64,000 nt of DNA from Hippopus hippopus (GCA_946811185.2 OX328109.1:35882129-35946128); one strand, 5' to 3'; shown: positions 13,274 through 29,300, numbered from the stretch's first letter. Numbers and translations: made by a program. The notes: a model not told the origin generated them from the letters alone.

Positions 13274-13814
13274 TTGGTAGAAAATTCAGTTCTAAATCTT
13301 AATCAGTCTTCTAGCGATGAATTTGGGGGGAAAAAAACCTTTACGTTTGGACTCAACGAATTGCCAAAACCAGATTGACTTGTTTGTCAATCGTGCATTT
13401 CTTCAAGTTCTTGAACATTGTTTTGTAATCATCATATAATTTCAAGCAGTTCATCAGTGTGAACGATTTTTTTAACACAAAAGAACATGAGGTGTACAAC
13501 TTTCTGATTTGTAAATATACCGCATGTACTACAAATAGTACTAAACTTATCACTTTGGCGAAAACTTTACAAACAGGGATTAGCTGTTTGTTTTGTTTAG
13601 ATAAAACCCATATACCCATATATACCCATAGGCTGATAGTTCGTATTTCTCCTGCTTCAGCAATGTTTTCTAGTCTTTCAAACAGAAATTAAGCCAATCT
13701 GAATTCGTTGTGTGCACATGATTTCAATATTGATAAATCTCAAGTTTTTGTCGTCAGGTAAAGGGATGAGGCTGAACGGAGAGTTTCAAAGTGGGCTGAA
13801 AAATCGATGAATCT

Positions 13815-13965
13815 AATTTACTCTTCACCATACGACAAAATTTGAGACTTGTCCATATTGAAAGCATTTGTAGACGACAAATCAAATGCCGCTATATGAT
13901 GGAGAATAACATTAGAAATGCAGAAAACATGTTGGTTAAAGGAGAAAATGTTGGATAAACGTTGC
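13815..13965 (-). mobile_element. Truncated MITE family B copy
   Basis: Reverse-oriented TTTGAGACTTGTCC and GCATTTGTAGACGACAAATC segments, ending near GGAGAAAATGTTGG. Confidence 0.55.
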
Positions 13966-14160
13966 CGATATTCCTTTTTGCTTGCCAAATATGAATCGTT
14001 TAATCAATGTATATATCAGAAATTTCATTTCAACGTTCCGAGACATGCTTCTGTCGACTGTTTGATGATGACAGGATTAAGAGGTGTCATATTGTAAAAA
14101 TGCTTTTTAGATGACAGCTTGTATGTAGAATTGTATGCAGGCCTTAACAGGTTTGAGGAG

Positions 14161-14321
14161 ATGGTCATAAAACTAAGGCGCGCTTTGAAATTATTGACGA
14201 TACTTGTACCCATTTCGGTGCTACTTATTAAAAGATATGTTATCAAGACTAGATCTTACACGTGCAAAGTTACAAACGACTTAGATGGAAGCAGCATTCG
14301 ATTTGTCGAAAACGGTAACAG
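14161..14321 (+). CDS. GXYLT: GXYLT exon 1 (start and signal anchor)
   Basis: The ATG at 14161 has G at -3 and +4 and is followed at once by a basic stretch and a hydrophobic anchor. An in-frame ATG at 14119 would add 14 residues before the anchor and is less likely. The donor is AACAG|GTATGT; the exon ends after two bases of a codon. Confidence 0.8.
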
Positions 14322-17300
14322 GTATGTAAACTTTCTGTTGCGTTGTTCCTTCTTACTACTACATGTATTTTAACGCAAAATTTGCATCTTTTCACAGCAT
14401 GTAACCGTACACCTTCTTTACGTCTGCAGAGAAAAAGTATATTTCGTTGTGATTGTCAATGTTGAACAAAACCTTTAATCCTGAATCTGCTGAATAAGCC
14501 AAAGGAAATTTTTAAGACGGTAGTAAAAGCCCAAATAAAGCTATTTCCAACTGTTTTTTTGGAACGAAACATCTCCTTATCGGACAGTGAAGATCCATGA
14601 TCAGACTACACGTTCTGTGCAGTTTAATTTTGATCCACACTGTCCGCTAAAGGTCAGTGAGTCGCTTAGCAGGCTTACCGTTAAAAAAATTTTAACACTT
14701 ATCTACAGAATAAGTCGAATGAAAGTTTCAAGCCGATAGTAAAAACCCAAATAAGACCATTTCAATCTTATTTTCTTAGAGTAAAATATCTCCTTATCGG
14801 ACGGTGTAGAACCAAGATAAGACTGCACTTTCTGTGCAGTCTGATCTTGGTCAACACTGTCCGCAAAAGGTCAGTAAGTAGCACTTAGCATCCTAAGGGT
14901 TAATTCATAGTAAAAAAATCTACAACAGCCACTTTTAGATGATGCAAGGTAAATTGTTTACATTGCTTAAATAGAAGATGATTTCATTCAACATTTATGG
15001 ATGAAAGCTCTTGCAAAGTACCCACTCAAATTATACATGGCTAAAATCTTGGCGAAATCGACAAGGAAACATTTAGTTTATACCTTTAAGAATATTACAA
15101 AGCATTTTTGAGTTCAGAAATATTCCAATATAAGAACATTCTTTTCAGAAGAAAGCAGAAACAATAAAATTACTTTTATTTCTTTTACAAAATTAATGTT
15201 ATCAAGTTATAAGTTATTGCTTGACCATTTTTACGTTGAACTGGTATCGAATCCTATGTCTTCACCACGGAGCCACGCAGTTTCCCTAAAGATAGGCACA
15301 AGAAACAAGAACCATGGCTGCAAAGTATCATAATGCCGACGACAACCGCTTAATTTAACATAGGCATATGACTTATTCACTATAGAAAACACTGTGTCGA
15401 AAGGTGGAATTGCTCAAATGGAGCAATTTCACCTTTTATCACTATGTGTTTGAATTACATCGATGACCGAAGCTTCTACATTAAAAGACATCCAAATGTT
15501 TTGGTTGTAAATCAGTGTTACCGCTGTCTGATTTCTTCGAGGTAAGATGAACTTTAGTTCTAGTGTTTGACACGCCCGTCGTGGGCTTCAAAGCAAGAAT
15601 CTGTGACGTGGGGTGGTGACGATTTGTTCCATACACTATTGTCTCCCAAAGTCCTTACTTTATTTGAATACAGCATCAACACTCTGAGCAATCTGCATTT
15701 CAACAGGTCAACCGTCAACGATGGTCCTCATTTAGTATGTGTAATTTGTGGAGATCGATTAGATGAAGCGTTGGTAATGTTAAAATCTGCAGCATTGTTT
15801 GCGAGAAGCAGTATTGTAGTGCACATTATTGCCGAAAGCACACTACACGAGGAGATCCATAGGAAGGTAAGTATTTAAACTTACGGTTGTTAACCTTATT
15901 ACTTCCCTTTATGTATTTCCTGCATGGTCAAATAAGTTAAACCATTAACAGAAAGATAAGGTCTGGTTATAGTTTCAATTTGAGGTTACTTACAATCATT
16001 TGTTTGATAACATATAAGCAGTCTGTTGACTGCAAATAGCTGTTTACTATGACGAGGAAACTATAGAATCGACAAATTTGGATGTATTTGCAAACGTCGT
16101 CGTCTGTGCTGCTTAAAAGATACATGTATGTTCTATCTTAGAAATTGTTGGAAAATATTATGCTGCAGACCTGCACTTTCTCCTTTTCCGTAGGTGTTTT
16201 CAAAAGCGTTCGTGTTCATAGTTAATAACACACGGGATGGATAGTGCAGGTATAATGCTAAATTAGATTACGTCGTCGTATTTGTCGTTTTCTTTTCATG
16301 ATCTGTATGTTGGATTTGTCGGTTAATGACCTATTAGCTACGACTGTCCGTTAATGACCTTTTTTTTGACCGTCGATTTATGACGTATTTATTGCGACTG
16401 TCGATTAATGACCTACTTGATGCGGCCATAGATTAATGACCTATTTGTTGACACCGTCGGTTAAATGAGCCACTATTTGCGGCCGTCGATTAATGACCTA
16501 TTTCTTTTGAACCTAGGTTCATGGCCTATTTATTGCAGCCGTCGATCAATGACCTACATGTTGCAGCCGTCGATTAACCGCCTATTTGTTGCGACGGTTG
16601 ATAAATGACCAATTTGTTGCGGCTGTGAGTAAATGACCTATTTGTTGCGGTCGTCGATGATTAACTTATTGGTAACAATCGTCGGTAAATGACCTATTTC
16701 TTGCAGCCGTCGGTTAATGATCTCTTTGTTTCGACCATCGATTAGTGATCTATTTGTTGGTTTATGTCGGTTTATGACCTATATGTTGAGTCCGTCAATT
16801 TATGACCTTTTGATACGACAGTCGATTATTGACCAATGATTTTCGACCGTTGGGTAATGCCCTGTATGTTGCGGCCGTCGATTAATGAACGATTAAAGGC
16901 GACCATCGATTCATGGACTATTTGTTGCGATTATCAATCAATAACGTTTTCGTTATAGCCGTCGATTAATGACCTACTTTTTGCGACTGTCGATTAATAC
17001 CCTAATTGTTGCGACCTTTTTTTAGCCACCGTTGGTCAATGACCTTTTGCTGCGGCTGTGGATTAATAACCTATTTGTCGTTGCTGTCGATTAATGACCT
17101 ATTTGATAAGACCGTCGGTTAATGACAAAGTTTTTGCGACTGTCAATTTATTGACAAATTTGTTGCGAACGTCGATTGATGACCTATTTGTGTTTGCCGT
17201 CAATTAATAACCCTTTTGTTGCCATTGTCGGTTAATGTTTTTTTTTACAAACGTTGCTTAATGATATTTTTGTGGCTGGCGTCGATTAATGACCTTTTTG

Positions 17301-20300
17301 TTGCGACTGTAGTTTTATGACCTTTATGTTGCAGCCGGCTATAATTGACCTTTTCGTTTCGACCGGCGATTTATGACCTAATTGTTACCAATAATAATTA
17401 ATAAATAATTGGTTGCAGCCGTCGGTTAATGATCTCTTTGTTGCGAACTTTGGTTCATGACCTATTTTTGCAGCAGTCGATTAATACATACATACATTTT
17501 ATTCAGCAAACGACCATACATGTCTTTTGCTATGTAGAACAAATACAACAATGGGAGACAGAATAGACAAAACTCAAACATGAAATAAAGCAAAAAAAAA
17601 AAAAAAAAACAATAACAAAAAAAAAAAAAAAAAACACACACACAGAAATAGTACAAGATAAACCGGACAGTTAGCGCATTATAGAGCACCGGTTGAATAT
17701 ACATGTAACTGTATAAGTTACTAAAATGAGTAATTTGCTTTGTGAACCTTACTAGGTTTGCAGAGAAAGAATTACTACATTGTAAAGTATTAAGAGATCA
17801 AGAGAAAAGCAATTACTGTGAAGAAGAAAATAATACCATACGAACTTTTTTATCTGTTTTGACCCAATTTCAAATTAATCTTAGATTTCAAAAAGACAAT
17901 CTTTCTGACCTAGTGTTATGAGTATCAGGCTGAAAATTGGGTCCTCTTTGTTAAAATACCATAAAGATAATTTTTCCCTAAAGGCATAACTTCTCTACTA
18001 TATTTGGACAATTTGTACATTGCTCTATCATCCGATTAACACATGAGTTGATTAAATGTTTGTAAGGAAGGCCATGCAATTATTTCAACATATTGTTGGC
18101 GTAGTTTGTAATATTTCGGGCAACATAAAATGAAATGAAATTCAGACTTAATGACTTTCATATTGCATAACGTATAAAGGCGATTATTTCTATCAATACC
18201 ATTTCTCCGACCAGTTTCAAATTCTAATGCGTGAGCCTGTATAAATTGATCTCTAATGAGATTTTTCAAACTCTGGAAAGGTGGTATATAAATTCATTGG
18301 AACAATATTTGTCCAAAACCTAAATGATCAACAACTTTCTTCATTTTTGACACCCAACAGTTTCTTTTATTGTCCGTAAGTTGACTTAGAAATACTTTGG
18401 GAACATCGATAACATTCCGAATATCGTTTGTAAATAAAATAAACAATGAAGGCGATAAAGGCTCTCCTTCTTTGAGACCTACAGAAACATGAGAAAAATC
18501 AGAAAATGACACATCAGAACTAAATTTTACGCATGACTTAACTGTGGAATACACGGATTGCAAAATCTTGATCATTTTGCAACTGACGTCACGTTCAGTT
18601 AACTTGGACCATAAGGCATCCCGATTCACTGTGTCGAAGGCACGGTCAAAGTCAATAAAAATAGACCATAATTGTTTCTTTTCACTCAAAACTCTTTGAA
18701 CCAGTGAGTGCAAAATGAAAATTGCATCTGACGTCCAACGTCAATTACGGAACCCAAACTGTGCGTCGTCCAAAAACCGCTATCATAGATATAATTAAAT
18801 AATACAGTTAAAGAAACACGCAATGAACTCCTTCGAAGTTGGGAAAGTTACGCTTTAAACAAGAAATTGATTTCTTTATTTCTTCCTCTGTGAAAGGTCT
18901 ATCTAACTGATCTATACCTAAAGGCACATCTCGTGATGAATAATCGAAATTCGATGTAGTGTCACAATCGACTAAATTAGTAACATTTGATGTGTTTGAA
19001 AAGTGCTTCACAGAGTCGTCAGGGCGTTCTTGCTTTGTTGACTCGCTTTTGCTCTTACGATTTTTTTATAGGACCAAAATTTACTCGGAGAATTCTGACT
19101 TAGATCAGACTATTTTAGCTTTTCAGTGTTTTGATATCGAAAATGAATAACCTAATTGTAATAGCCGTCGATGAATGACCTATTTTTTACGACCGTCGGT
19201 AATTGACCTTTTTCTTTACGACCATCTATTAATTACCTCTTTGCTGCGGCCGTCGATTTATCACTTATTTGTTACGTTCGTCGGTTAATGACCTGTTTGT
19301 TGCGACCTTCGATTTGTGATCTATGTATAGCGACTGTCGATTAATGACCTTTTTGATCCTGCATTCGATTAATGACATATTTGTTTCTGCCGTCAATTAA
19401 TGACCTATTGTGGTGATCTTAGAAATGTGGTAAGGCTTTTACTAAATGTGTTTAGTTCTCCAGTTAGACCATGTTCGTCGTATTTGGTCGATTGGTTTCA
19501 TGGCTATTTGTTGCGACCGTTGGTTGTAATAGCGTCTAGGTCATAAATGATACAGTTTGTCTTTTGGATGCCAAGACTGACTGAATGTGATTCAAGGGAT
19601 AATTCAGGTCAAGATCAGTCAACAAATTCGTGAATCTAACCCTTGATTCTCCAATTAAGTCGAATGATCCGACGAAAACAGTTTTCGTAAATACTGGAAT
19701 TTGAAAATCTCCATTTCAATTAGCGTCAAATCACAATTGTAATTATGAATTTTACGTCATAAGTATCGCTAGTCCATATCATCTACAGTTATTATAATAT
19801 TCGCGATTTTCGTGATTAGAAATAATAAACAGCAACAAATCAGACGTTAAAAGTTAAATATAATACGTACGTAGTGTTGTCCTATATCAAAATATCTAAC
19901 TCAGTTGTGAAAATTGATAATTGTCTCGCCAAGGCCCGACATTATCAGTTCTTCCAACCTCGTTAGATATTTTTGCTATACAACAACACTACGAGTATGT
20001 ACGTTTTATATATTTAATATTAATTGCTGTTATTGTTCTTGAAAATTTCATTTTTTTAGATTCAGCCAATATCCATAACTCTAGGACCTAGAATGCCCTA
20101 TACTATTTACAACACATCATTTCCCACCAACACTACGTGTCAAAGATGCTCAGGAACTAACTGGAAAATGATGTTTCGACTTTGTGCTACACAACGTTTA
20201 TTTATACCTGTAAGATTTTTTTCATGCAATGTCTTTCTTTCTCTATGTCAAGCATCAATAACTCAGTCTAAGAGAGTAGAAGAAGGGAGAGCCGATAGGG

Positions 20301-23300
20301 GCCAGGCCCTACCTATAACTTTGGTCAGAGATGGGGCTCAATGCTACTTTGATTGATTCTATGGTATTTAACTTCTTTTTCAACATTTTTTCAGTTATAT
20401 CGCGGCGGCCAGTGCACCTATCTATACTTGCCTTGAGTTTGCAGTACTCCACACGATATTCTTTCCAATCACTGGCTGTTTTCTCTCGTAGCCATTGTAG
20501 AGACAATGGTCAGCGCTGACAGAGGAATGAATCCTGTCGCAATGACAATCGTCAATCTTCGAAAGGATATTGGCTGAGCCGGGGATCGAATCAGCGACCA
20601 CCTATTCTCAAGTCCTGTAGGCACCGACTGAGCTACTGGGGCTCGGCCCATTTTTTGAATATGTATATTTTTTGTGAATGTATAGTGCACAAAGATCTCG
20701 TTCTTTACCATTCACCACACAATTCTGAGTTTTAAAGACCCTGAGGAAGAAGCACTTTAAAAACATTGTGGGAATAGAAGAAAAACTTGGTCCAGTAACC
20801 AATATTTTCTCCTTTTGCCAAATTGTTTTCTATCCTATCAAGGACAAATTCATCATTTGAGCCAAATTTAAGTTGTCGTCTGCAAATGCTTTAAATTTCG
20901 GACAAGTCTAAAATTTTGAGGTTTGGTTAAGAGCTTACGCGTGAAAATGTGTCACACAAAAGTCCCAATCCTAATTGCAAACTTCGCTTTACATACCACT
21001 CAGTCAATAAAGGCACAGGTTTTGTTATCTAGGCTCCCTTATTTACCATTAAACCTTATCTTGCTAAATAATGGAAATGAAATTTTTAAACCGATAGTAA
21101 AAATCCAAATTTTACTATTTCAAATGTATGGGGGGGGATATCTCCTTATCGGACAGTGTAGATCCTAGATCAGACTGCATGTTCTGTGCAGCCTGATCTT
21201 GATTTACACTTTTCGCAAAGGGTTCGAGGGTCGCGCGTAGCAGCCTAAGAGTAAATAGCGCTCCATTTCTTATTCTCAAGAATCTTTCTACTTCAAAGTA
21301 ACACATTTGTTTTACTTTGTGATTTTGTTCATGTTGGTTTTTCGATACTGATTTTTTTTTTATTATCATCATTATTTTGTATTTTTTTTTTAATTCGAAT
21401 CGTTCCCCTTAAGACTTTTTTTTTTGTTGCTTTCTCGCATCTAGACTCTGTTGTTTAATTCTATTTATGTTGCTTTTTTTTCTGAAGTTTGTAGGCTTTT
21501 CTCGACTGAACCTTGTGTTTGTGCATTTGTTAAATCGACTCTCTCAATTCCAAACTTTATTATATACCTGAATACTTTCCAAATCAAATACATGCGTCGC
21601 ACGCGAATATAAAAAAAATTACACGACAGATAAAAATCCGTATCTGTACAGTGTCAAATACGGTTCCAAATATGGAATGCTGACGTATCTCACGTGCGGA
21701 GTATCTATGTATTGATTTGCAATTTGATTGGTCCACATATTACGTTACAGTATTCATCCGCCATTCATAACAACAAAGTTACTAGACACTAAACCATCAT
21801 TTATTTTATTTTGTTAACCGTTTTCGAATAAAATGTCAACGATTGTGAAATTTTGTCTTTGAAAGCAATAGATACGTATATAATAAAAGGAATACTTTCC
21901 TGGTGATTGTATTTACTTTTCGCTGCACAAGAAAATTTTGACATCTCCTTCGACCTTCGGTCTTGCGCGATAGCAAATTTTCTCACCCTGTTCGCATCAA
22001 ATACAAGCACCGGGAAAGTTACTAAAACATCTTTCTTTATACATTGTAATTTTATGAATGTGGCTTTCTCAACCCAAACTTTGTACTTAATCACTTTTTG
22101 TATGTGGCTGTTAGAACGAATTTTTGTTCAAAGAGTTCTTCAAGATTTTGTTGATGTGGTTTGCCTTTCACTGAACTCGGTATTCCTTCGGTTTGTTTAG
22201 TCTAGCCTACAAGGCAAAGATCTTTCTCAGTTTCAGTCGATTGTATTTCACCAGAACAAAAAGGTTTTTAAAAAATGAAATCTTTTTTAGACACGAAATC
22301 ACGGTTAGTTTCTAATAAAGAACATGAAAACCTTTGACGGTTTGCTTGTTTAAATGCATGTATTTGTTACACCGCTCAGCAGGTTTAGCCAGTTGGAAGT
22401 TGAGTTGCTTTATAGATCTATATTTAGACCAAGAATATTTTTAAGAATGGTCGGTGAATACGGACTCTGATCTTGCTATCCGCTCTGTTGTTCTAGGGTA
22501 TGTTAACAGACGTAGACTCAGTGTTATACGTGGATATTGACGTACTGTTCCTGGCTCCGATAGACGACATCTGGTCTTACCTGTACAAGTTTAACTCGTC
22601 ACAGTTCGTGGCTGCTGTACCCGTGTCACAAAATCCGGAAGGTGGTTATTACGTCAATAGGCGTATTGTACCCTTCATACCCCCAACAGGTTTGTTTGTA
22701 TGCTCTCTTTCTCTTTCTCTGTGGTGCAGATGTTCCGTCTTGCAGCTGTATCTCGGAAACTTACTCTTAGTTTAATTCCTTCAATATGCGACTTTCCTAA
22801 GTATTTGATAAGACGGTGAGATTCTATTATTATTTTTAACCTGAAAGTAGGTCCTGTCCAAAAGATAATACCAGGATGCTAGAAATCTTCTCTTTAACAA
22901 AACACTAAGAAGTCTGGCCTGTCTAAAAACACGAAGAGGTTTCGGGTCCCGTGCATCTGGAAAGCGAAAAGTGACAATGGATCCTCTACGCCTGAAAAAA
23001 GTATCAAGATGCAATGGTTCCGCCTATCTGCAAAGCACCAAGACCCTGCAAACCTTTTCTGTCCTTTAATACAAAGAGATTATAGGACCGTGCTCTGATA
23101 TGAACAAAGATGCAGTGGATGCTTTCCTTGAAAAAGAACAGCTGGTTGCTACTATTTCTGTTATCTAAACAGCACAAAGAAAGGTACGCATAGGGATCTT
23201 ATACGTCTGTAAACACCATTTAAAACACTGTTTTGAAAATATTACGATACCTTTGTATCTGAAAAGCACATGGTAACGGTTTCTGTCCGTTTTTTGTGCT

Positions 23301-26300
23301 CTGAAAGGCTGAGGGTGCTCTCTACCTAAACAGCACAAAACAAAAGACGGAGGTTACTTTCCGTCTTAGAGCACCTAGAAGCGGACAGTTTTATTTGTTT
23401 GAAAGGCGCTGTTTGTTTCCACCCAATTCAAGGCAAAATAGTGGTTCTTGCAGACAGCATAGGTCAAGATAAGACTGTCTAGAAAGTGCATACAAATTGT
23501 AACCTGGTCTTGGATCTTTACCGGTCGCTGTTTAGTCAATTCTTTTACCCTTAACCTGCTGAATATGTGAAATGAAAATTTAAAGCCTAGTGTATAAATC
23601 CAGATATTGCTATTTCAAAGGTATTGTTAGGGGGGAAAAAACTTATCGGACAGTGTAGTTCCAAGATCAGACTACACATTCTGTACAGTCTGATCTTGAT
23701 GTACACTGACCGCATAAGGCCATTGAGTCGCACTTAGCAGCCTAAGGGTTAAATAAAAAGCATTCTGAGTTTCGAAGAAAATGTTACTTTCAGCCACCGA
23801 AACTCAAATATTTGATGCAGAAAGAGTTAATTAAAAACCAAGACAGAAAGCGTTTAAAAAGCAATGTGGGAAAAGGAGAAAAGGCTTGTTACTAGCATTT
23901 TCTCCTTTTCCCGCATTGTTTTCAGCTCTTTCTCACCCAAATGTCATAATTCCAGCTGCATTTAAATTGTCGTCTGCAAACGCTTTCAATTTGGACGCGT
24001 CCAAGCAAAAAAATGCCTTAACCCTTAGACAGCTAAGCGCGACTCGCAGAACGCACAGTCTGATCTTAAACTCGCACTGTCCGATGAGGAGATATTTTTC
24101 CCCAAAATCTCGCCTCGGGATTGCGATGTTTGGGTTTTTTACTAAAAGCTTGAAAGTTTCATTTAACTTATTTTGCAGGTTAAAGGTTAAGGCTTACTTT
24201 TTTTAACAAACCCCTTAGGCTGCTAAGAGTGACTTACTGACCTTTTGCGGACAGTGTAGATCAATGTCAGACTGCACAAAACATGCAGTCTGATGTTTGA
24301 TCTCCACTGTCCGATAAGGGCCCATTTTCACCCGAAAGAAAACTCTGTGAAAAAGGACAATTTGGGTACATGTATTTACTAGCAGCTTAAAAGTTACATT
24401 TCACTTCTTTAGCAGGATAAGTGTTGAGAAAATATAGAACAATGTAGATTCAGGACCAAAATATTCTTTGTGTGCTGTAATATCTTGATCTACGCTGACT
24501 GCGAAAGGAATTTTAATGCAAGCTATTTCTGTGTATAACTTTTTACCAAACGACGGAAGGTAAGACTTGCCCAGTAAGATTTGCCCAAGTATTTGCACAG
24601 ATTAAATTTGGCTCAAAAGAAGGGAACTGTCTCTTGGAGAAAGCATTCTAGAAAAAGGAGAAATAACTAGTTACCAGCGTTTTCTCCTTTTCTTAAAATG
24701 TTTTCAAAAGCCGTCTTACACAGGATCGTTAAAACTCATGAATTCTCAGGTAAAAACGTCTAATTTCTGTGTATTTCAGGTATCAACAGTGGGGTTCTCC
24801 TCCTGAACTTGACAAGAATTCGTGCTTCCTCCTGGTCAAAATCTATACAGGAGTATTTCGACAAATACATCGACAAGAACAAGTTCATTGACCAAGATTT
24901 GATCAATATATTCATGCATTTTCATCCGGGTCTGTATTTTTTTTATATACCTGTGGTTAATCTGTTTAAAAATACATGCATCGCACACTGATAAAGTAAC
25001 ACACGGCAGAAAAAAAATCCATATCTACATACTGTGATCCAGGATTTCAAATGTGGTTTAATGACGTATCTCATGCGCAGAATACATATTGATTTGCAAT
25101 TTGATTGGTCAAAATGTTATCCAGTAATAATCACCCGCCATTCATAAAAACGAAATGACAAACCACTTCACCAAAGTTTGTTTTATTTTTATTCATGTTT
25201 TCTTCGAGTAAAATGTGAAAAAAAATGCAAAATTTTGCCGTTGAAAGTTGTAGCTATATAATAAACGGAATACTATTTTGTAATAGCTTTCCTTGTGTTT
25301 GTATTTTCTTCTCGGTGCGTAAGAAACTTATGACATCTCGCCCGGTCTTTGGTCTCGCGCCATGTCAAATTTTCTCACGCTACTCGAATCAACTTCCAGC
25401 ACCATGAAAGTTACTACATAATAATGTTGCGTACATTTTTTTTAATTTCATTTTACAGAGCATAGCCAGAACATTTTATATAATGCTGAAAGGAGTAAGG
25501 AAATAGTTTGATACTCGGCTCTGATATCTTGTTAAAGCGATCCAACTTTCTGAATTTTTCTGAAAACCATCATTCATATCACAAGGCGAGACTAAATGCT
25601 TTGTACATGCATTTACTCACCCTTTAAATCCAATGCTAAGAATAACTCTCAAGAGAATTTTCGATTTTTCCTTTATACCCACATTTCAAGCTAATCTGCC
25701 GATTCGTATCGTTATCGAATTTTCGTACTTTTGTCTGAATGTAACTTTAGTCGTTTGACTCAGAGATAGTTCAAACAAAACACTATTGTTCAGGGGCGTA
25801 ACAAGCCATGTTTATATATGGATTCATAATTGTGCTAGAGGGCCCCATCCCCAGAAAACATTGAACGCAATGGTGCAATCTGGTACATTCAGAGCATTCA
25901 TGTCGATCTAACTACCTTAACCTCAGTCAAATTTTAGGATTTGTTGTTGTTGTTGTTGTCAGAATAAGGTGGATTTGGTCGTGCACTGCCGTAATAGCCA
26001 ACTACACGCATGTTGTGTATTTACGCTAACAGAACGCCGGCTTGTCGGTCATATGTCCTACTATTTGCAAACCTTACCTACAACTACAGCAGCTTTCACA
26101 AGCTTTGAAAAATGCTTATTATCTTAGAAAGGTCTATAGTTACTGTAAAGCCGTGAAACGTTCGCATCGTGGAAATCTTTGCGATTTTCGCGTACCGGCA
26201 AAATCGCGAAGCTATCCTCCAGCTCTAATTAGGCTGTATTAAGGTACATTTGATCAAGACACCGGGTCATGTGGGAGTGATTGAATGGGACCATTTTTGA

Positions 26301-29300
26301 CATCAGTGAGTCCCTTTTTATCATTTTAGTCGACCAGAATACCAGTCTAGTGGTGGTTACTACTGCCAATTAAAAACGTTTCATCGAAGTCAAAATGGAG
26401 GGTTATTAAACTGAATGATAAGTTAGTTTTAGAGTATAAGTACTTTTTATTTTTGTTGAAGTTTTCGCGGAAATTAAAACACGCAAAATTCAGTATAGGG
26501 TAATTCACGAAATTTTAGACCCGCATTAATATCCACTTTTACGGAATGAGTCTATTAAAATCCAAATATGATTTTAAATTCTAAAATTTGTCAATTTTTT
26601 GTCCAAGAAAGAACATCTCGCCCAATCAAATTAAGTATTCTTGGAATTAAAAGTAAGAACAAATTTTACCAATTTGATCTCCCATTAGTTTGTGACATGC
26701 TCTGTGGAAATAAAATTCAATGCATTTGCAAATAGTATTGACCCAGGTCAACCTGCTGCAGCCTGTGCAGGCAGACCTGGGTCGAAAGTTCTTGCTGTTT
26801 GTAAATTTTCTACAAATCAACGGACGTTCTACCTCATGATTCAGCCGTAATTTAGGAAATAAGATCCATATTGTGCGACGCCATTCTTTGAATAGTATAC
26901 GTCGTGTATTCTGAAGATGCAGTTAACTTCCTTTTCCAAGAGAGCAGCTTATATATCATTTACGAATCATCCTTGTTTATTACAGAGACGACATTTTTCA
27001 TACCCTGCGATTGGAATTATCGATATTTTCACTGCAGTGTTGACAATCAGTGTAGACAGGCAGAACTTGAAGGTGTATCACTTCTGCATGGTTTATCACA
27101 GTCCTTTATAAACGAGAGAAATATGGCATTTAAAGCCGTATACAGGGCCTTTGAACAGGTTTGTAAGTTAGTATCAGCAGGGGTCGTTTACAGACAGTGA
27201 TGGTAAACTACGCTACTGTAGATAGTATTGATGATCGATTTTACAGGGTCTTTTTCAGTATTAGAAAAATCCCTCATGATTTAAAGGGGACTTATCAAAC
27301 CAAGGACGAAGAAATTTTCAGAAACATTTTATTTTTCTTTTCCTTAGACAAACACCTGCTCAATACTATATGTTTTGATTTCATATCTATACTATTGACG
27401 ATTTTAATTCCCATTTATTCCACAGATATGGAATCTGTATAATTAATCATGTTCATACGAAGCTATCTTGTGTGGAAAAATCTACACTGGAAAGGCGCGT
27501 AAATTTACATATCAAACGTTCATCTGTAACATATATTTGAGTGTAATCAACAGAAAACTCTGACTTCTGTTTATGTGTAAGAAAAAAAAAACTTTATACT
27601 ATTTTGAAGAAGTAATTTAGATATTCAATAAGTATAGAAACTTTTGCAGGAATATAAAGATACTAAATTATATCGTTTGTCAAAAATTCAGTTCAGTTCA
27701 TAAAATAAAATTCCAGTTGAGACTTCTTATTGTCAATAGTTTTGTAACTCGTTGACACAAAATGGCTACCGGTATCGCACCATCGCGTAATCTTTGTTTA
27801 CTAGTGTTGCGCTACCTATACTACTACTAGGGATGAAACAGATAAAGTTGCTTAATTTACAACATAACTTTTTAATCCTCGACAAAACTATCCTTTTTTT
27901 ACGGCCGTGAGAGAGAAGACTTTTTCCTAAACATCTTTTGAAAAAAAGGAATTACACGCCTCTTTGATCCGCTTTTTACCCTTCTGATGACAAATTCTAT
28001 CATTTCATCTACATCTGATCTCTCGTCTGCATGGGTTTTCAATATGTAGGTGTCAGAAACTTTTCCATCCTTTCCAAGTTTTGTATGTTGAAGGTCACAG
28101 TAACTTTGATTGTCGACCGACTGATCTATAAACCAGAAGAGAGGAGTAAACTGTCATCAAACCATGGTAAAACTGATGGATCGGGAAATTAGTGTGCGTA
28201 TGGTCATTGTGACCTTGACCTTCGACCTAATTGACTTCAAAATTGATACAAATCATCTGTCCGAAACGGGGACTAATTCTGCCAATTTTGAGGAGCCCAT
28301 CTAACCGAGCTGTCTATTCATTTCCTCAACCCTTTACTAAACAATCCCAGGTTTTAACGACAATAGAGAAAAAGCCTTTTGAAAACATTGTGGTAAAAGA
28401 AGAAAATGCTGGTAACCAGCATTTTCTCCTTTTCTCACAATGTTTTCTACCCTTCAACAGACAAATTCAATCATTTGAGCTATAATCAATTTGTCATCTG
28501 AAAATACTTTCATTTTGGACATGTCGAAAATTTTGTAGTCACGAAAAGAGTTACCAAGGTTTTATATACCGATCGACCAACAAACTTCTTGCACCAAAGA
28601 AGACCAACATATCTAGCGATGTACGCAATATACCACCTTCTTCTCCGGAAATGGGGCATAGTCACAGTTTTAGAAAGTGATGAAATCTCAGATCTCACCT
28701 TCTTATGGCAACAGCCAGACTGAAGTCCCGTGAAAACAAATCACTCCTCTGTTTCATGAAAAATAGTTCCTCAAAGATCATTGAACAGACGCGTTTTTTT
28801 TTTCATTTGATATGTGAAAATAACGTACGGATTAAAATTCTGTGCAAGCCAATTACACACAAAAAAAATGAACTTCGGTCTTAAATTTCATAGAAATAGT
28901 GCTAGATTTAAAATTAGCCTCGTTTCGCTGTGTTGACATGACCTAGTTCACAACGTGTACATGGCGGATGAATAAGAAGAGAAACATGCCAAAACACCCC
29001 AACCCACTCGAAAACACACAAAAACACTGTCATTTCGGTCGAACAACTTTCACTAACATCTAAAACCGCATGCGAAAGGCTAAGATACACGGTTTTATAG
29101 AAACTGGTCATGAAATAACGCTATCAATATCAGTTAGAAATATTGTCAATCGTAAGATGAATGAATTTTTCATAAGTTTGTCCGCTGTTAAAATCTACTC
29201 GCTAGAAAATTTCTACCATCACTCTCTATCAGTAGTTTCAGTACTTTGATTAATCTCTGTTTCAGTTTCAAATTGGAAGTCACAGTATTCAAAATAACCT

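Noticed and set aside
16318..17483. CRISPR array
   Set aside because: Repeats are contiguous and diverged with no unique spacers, in an animal genome; it is a minisatellite.
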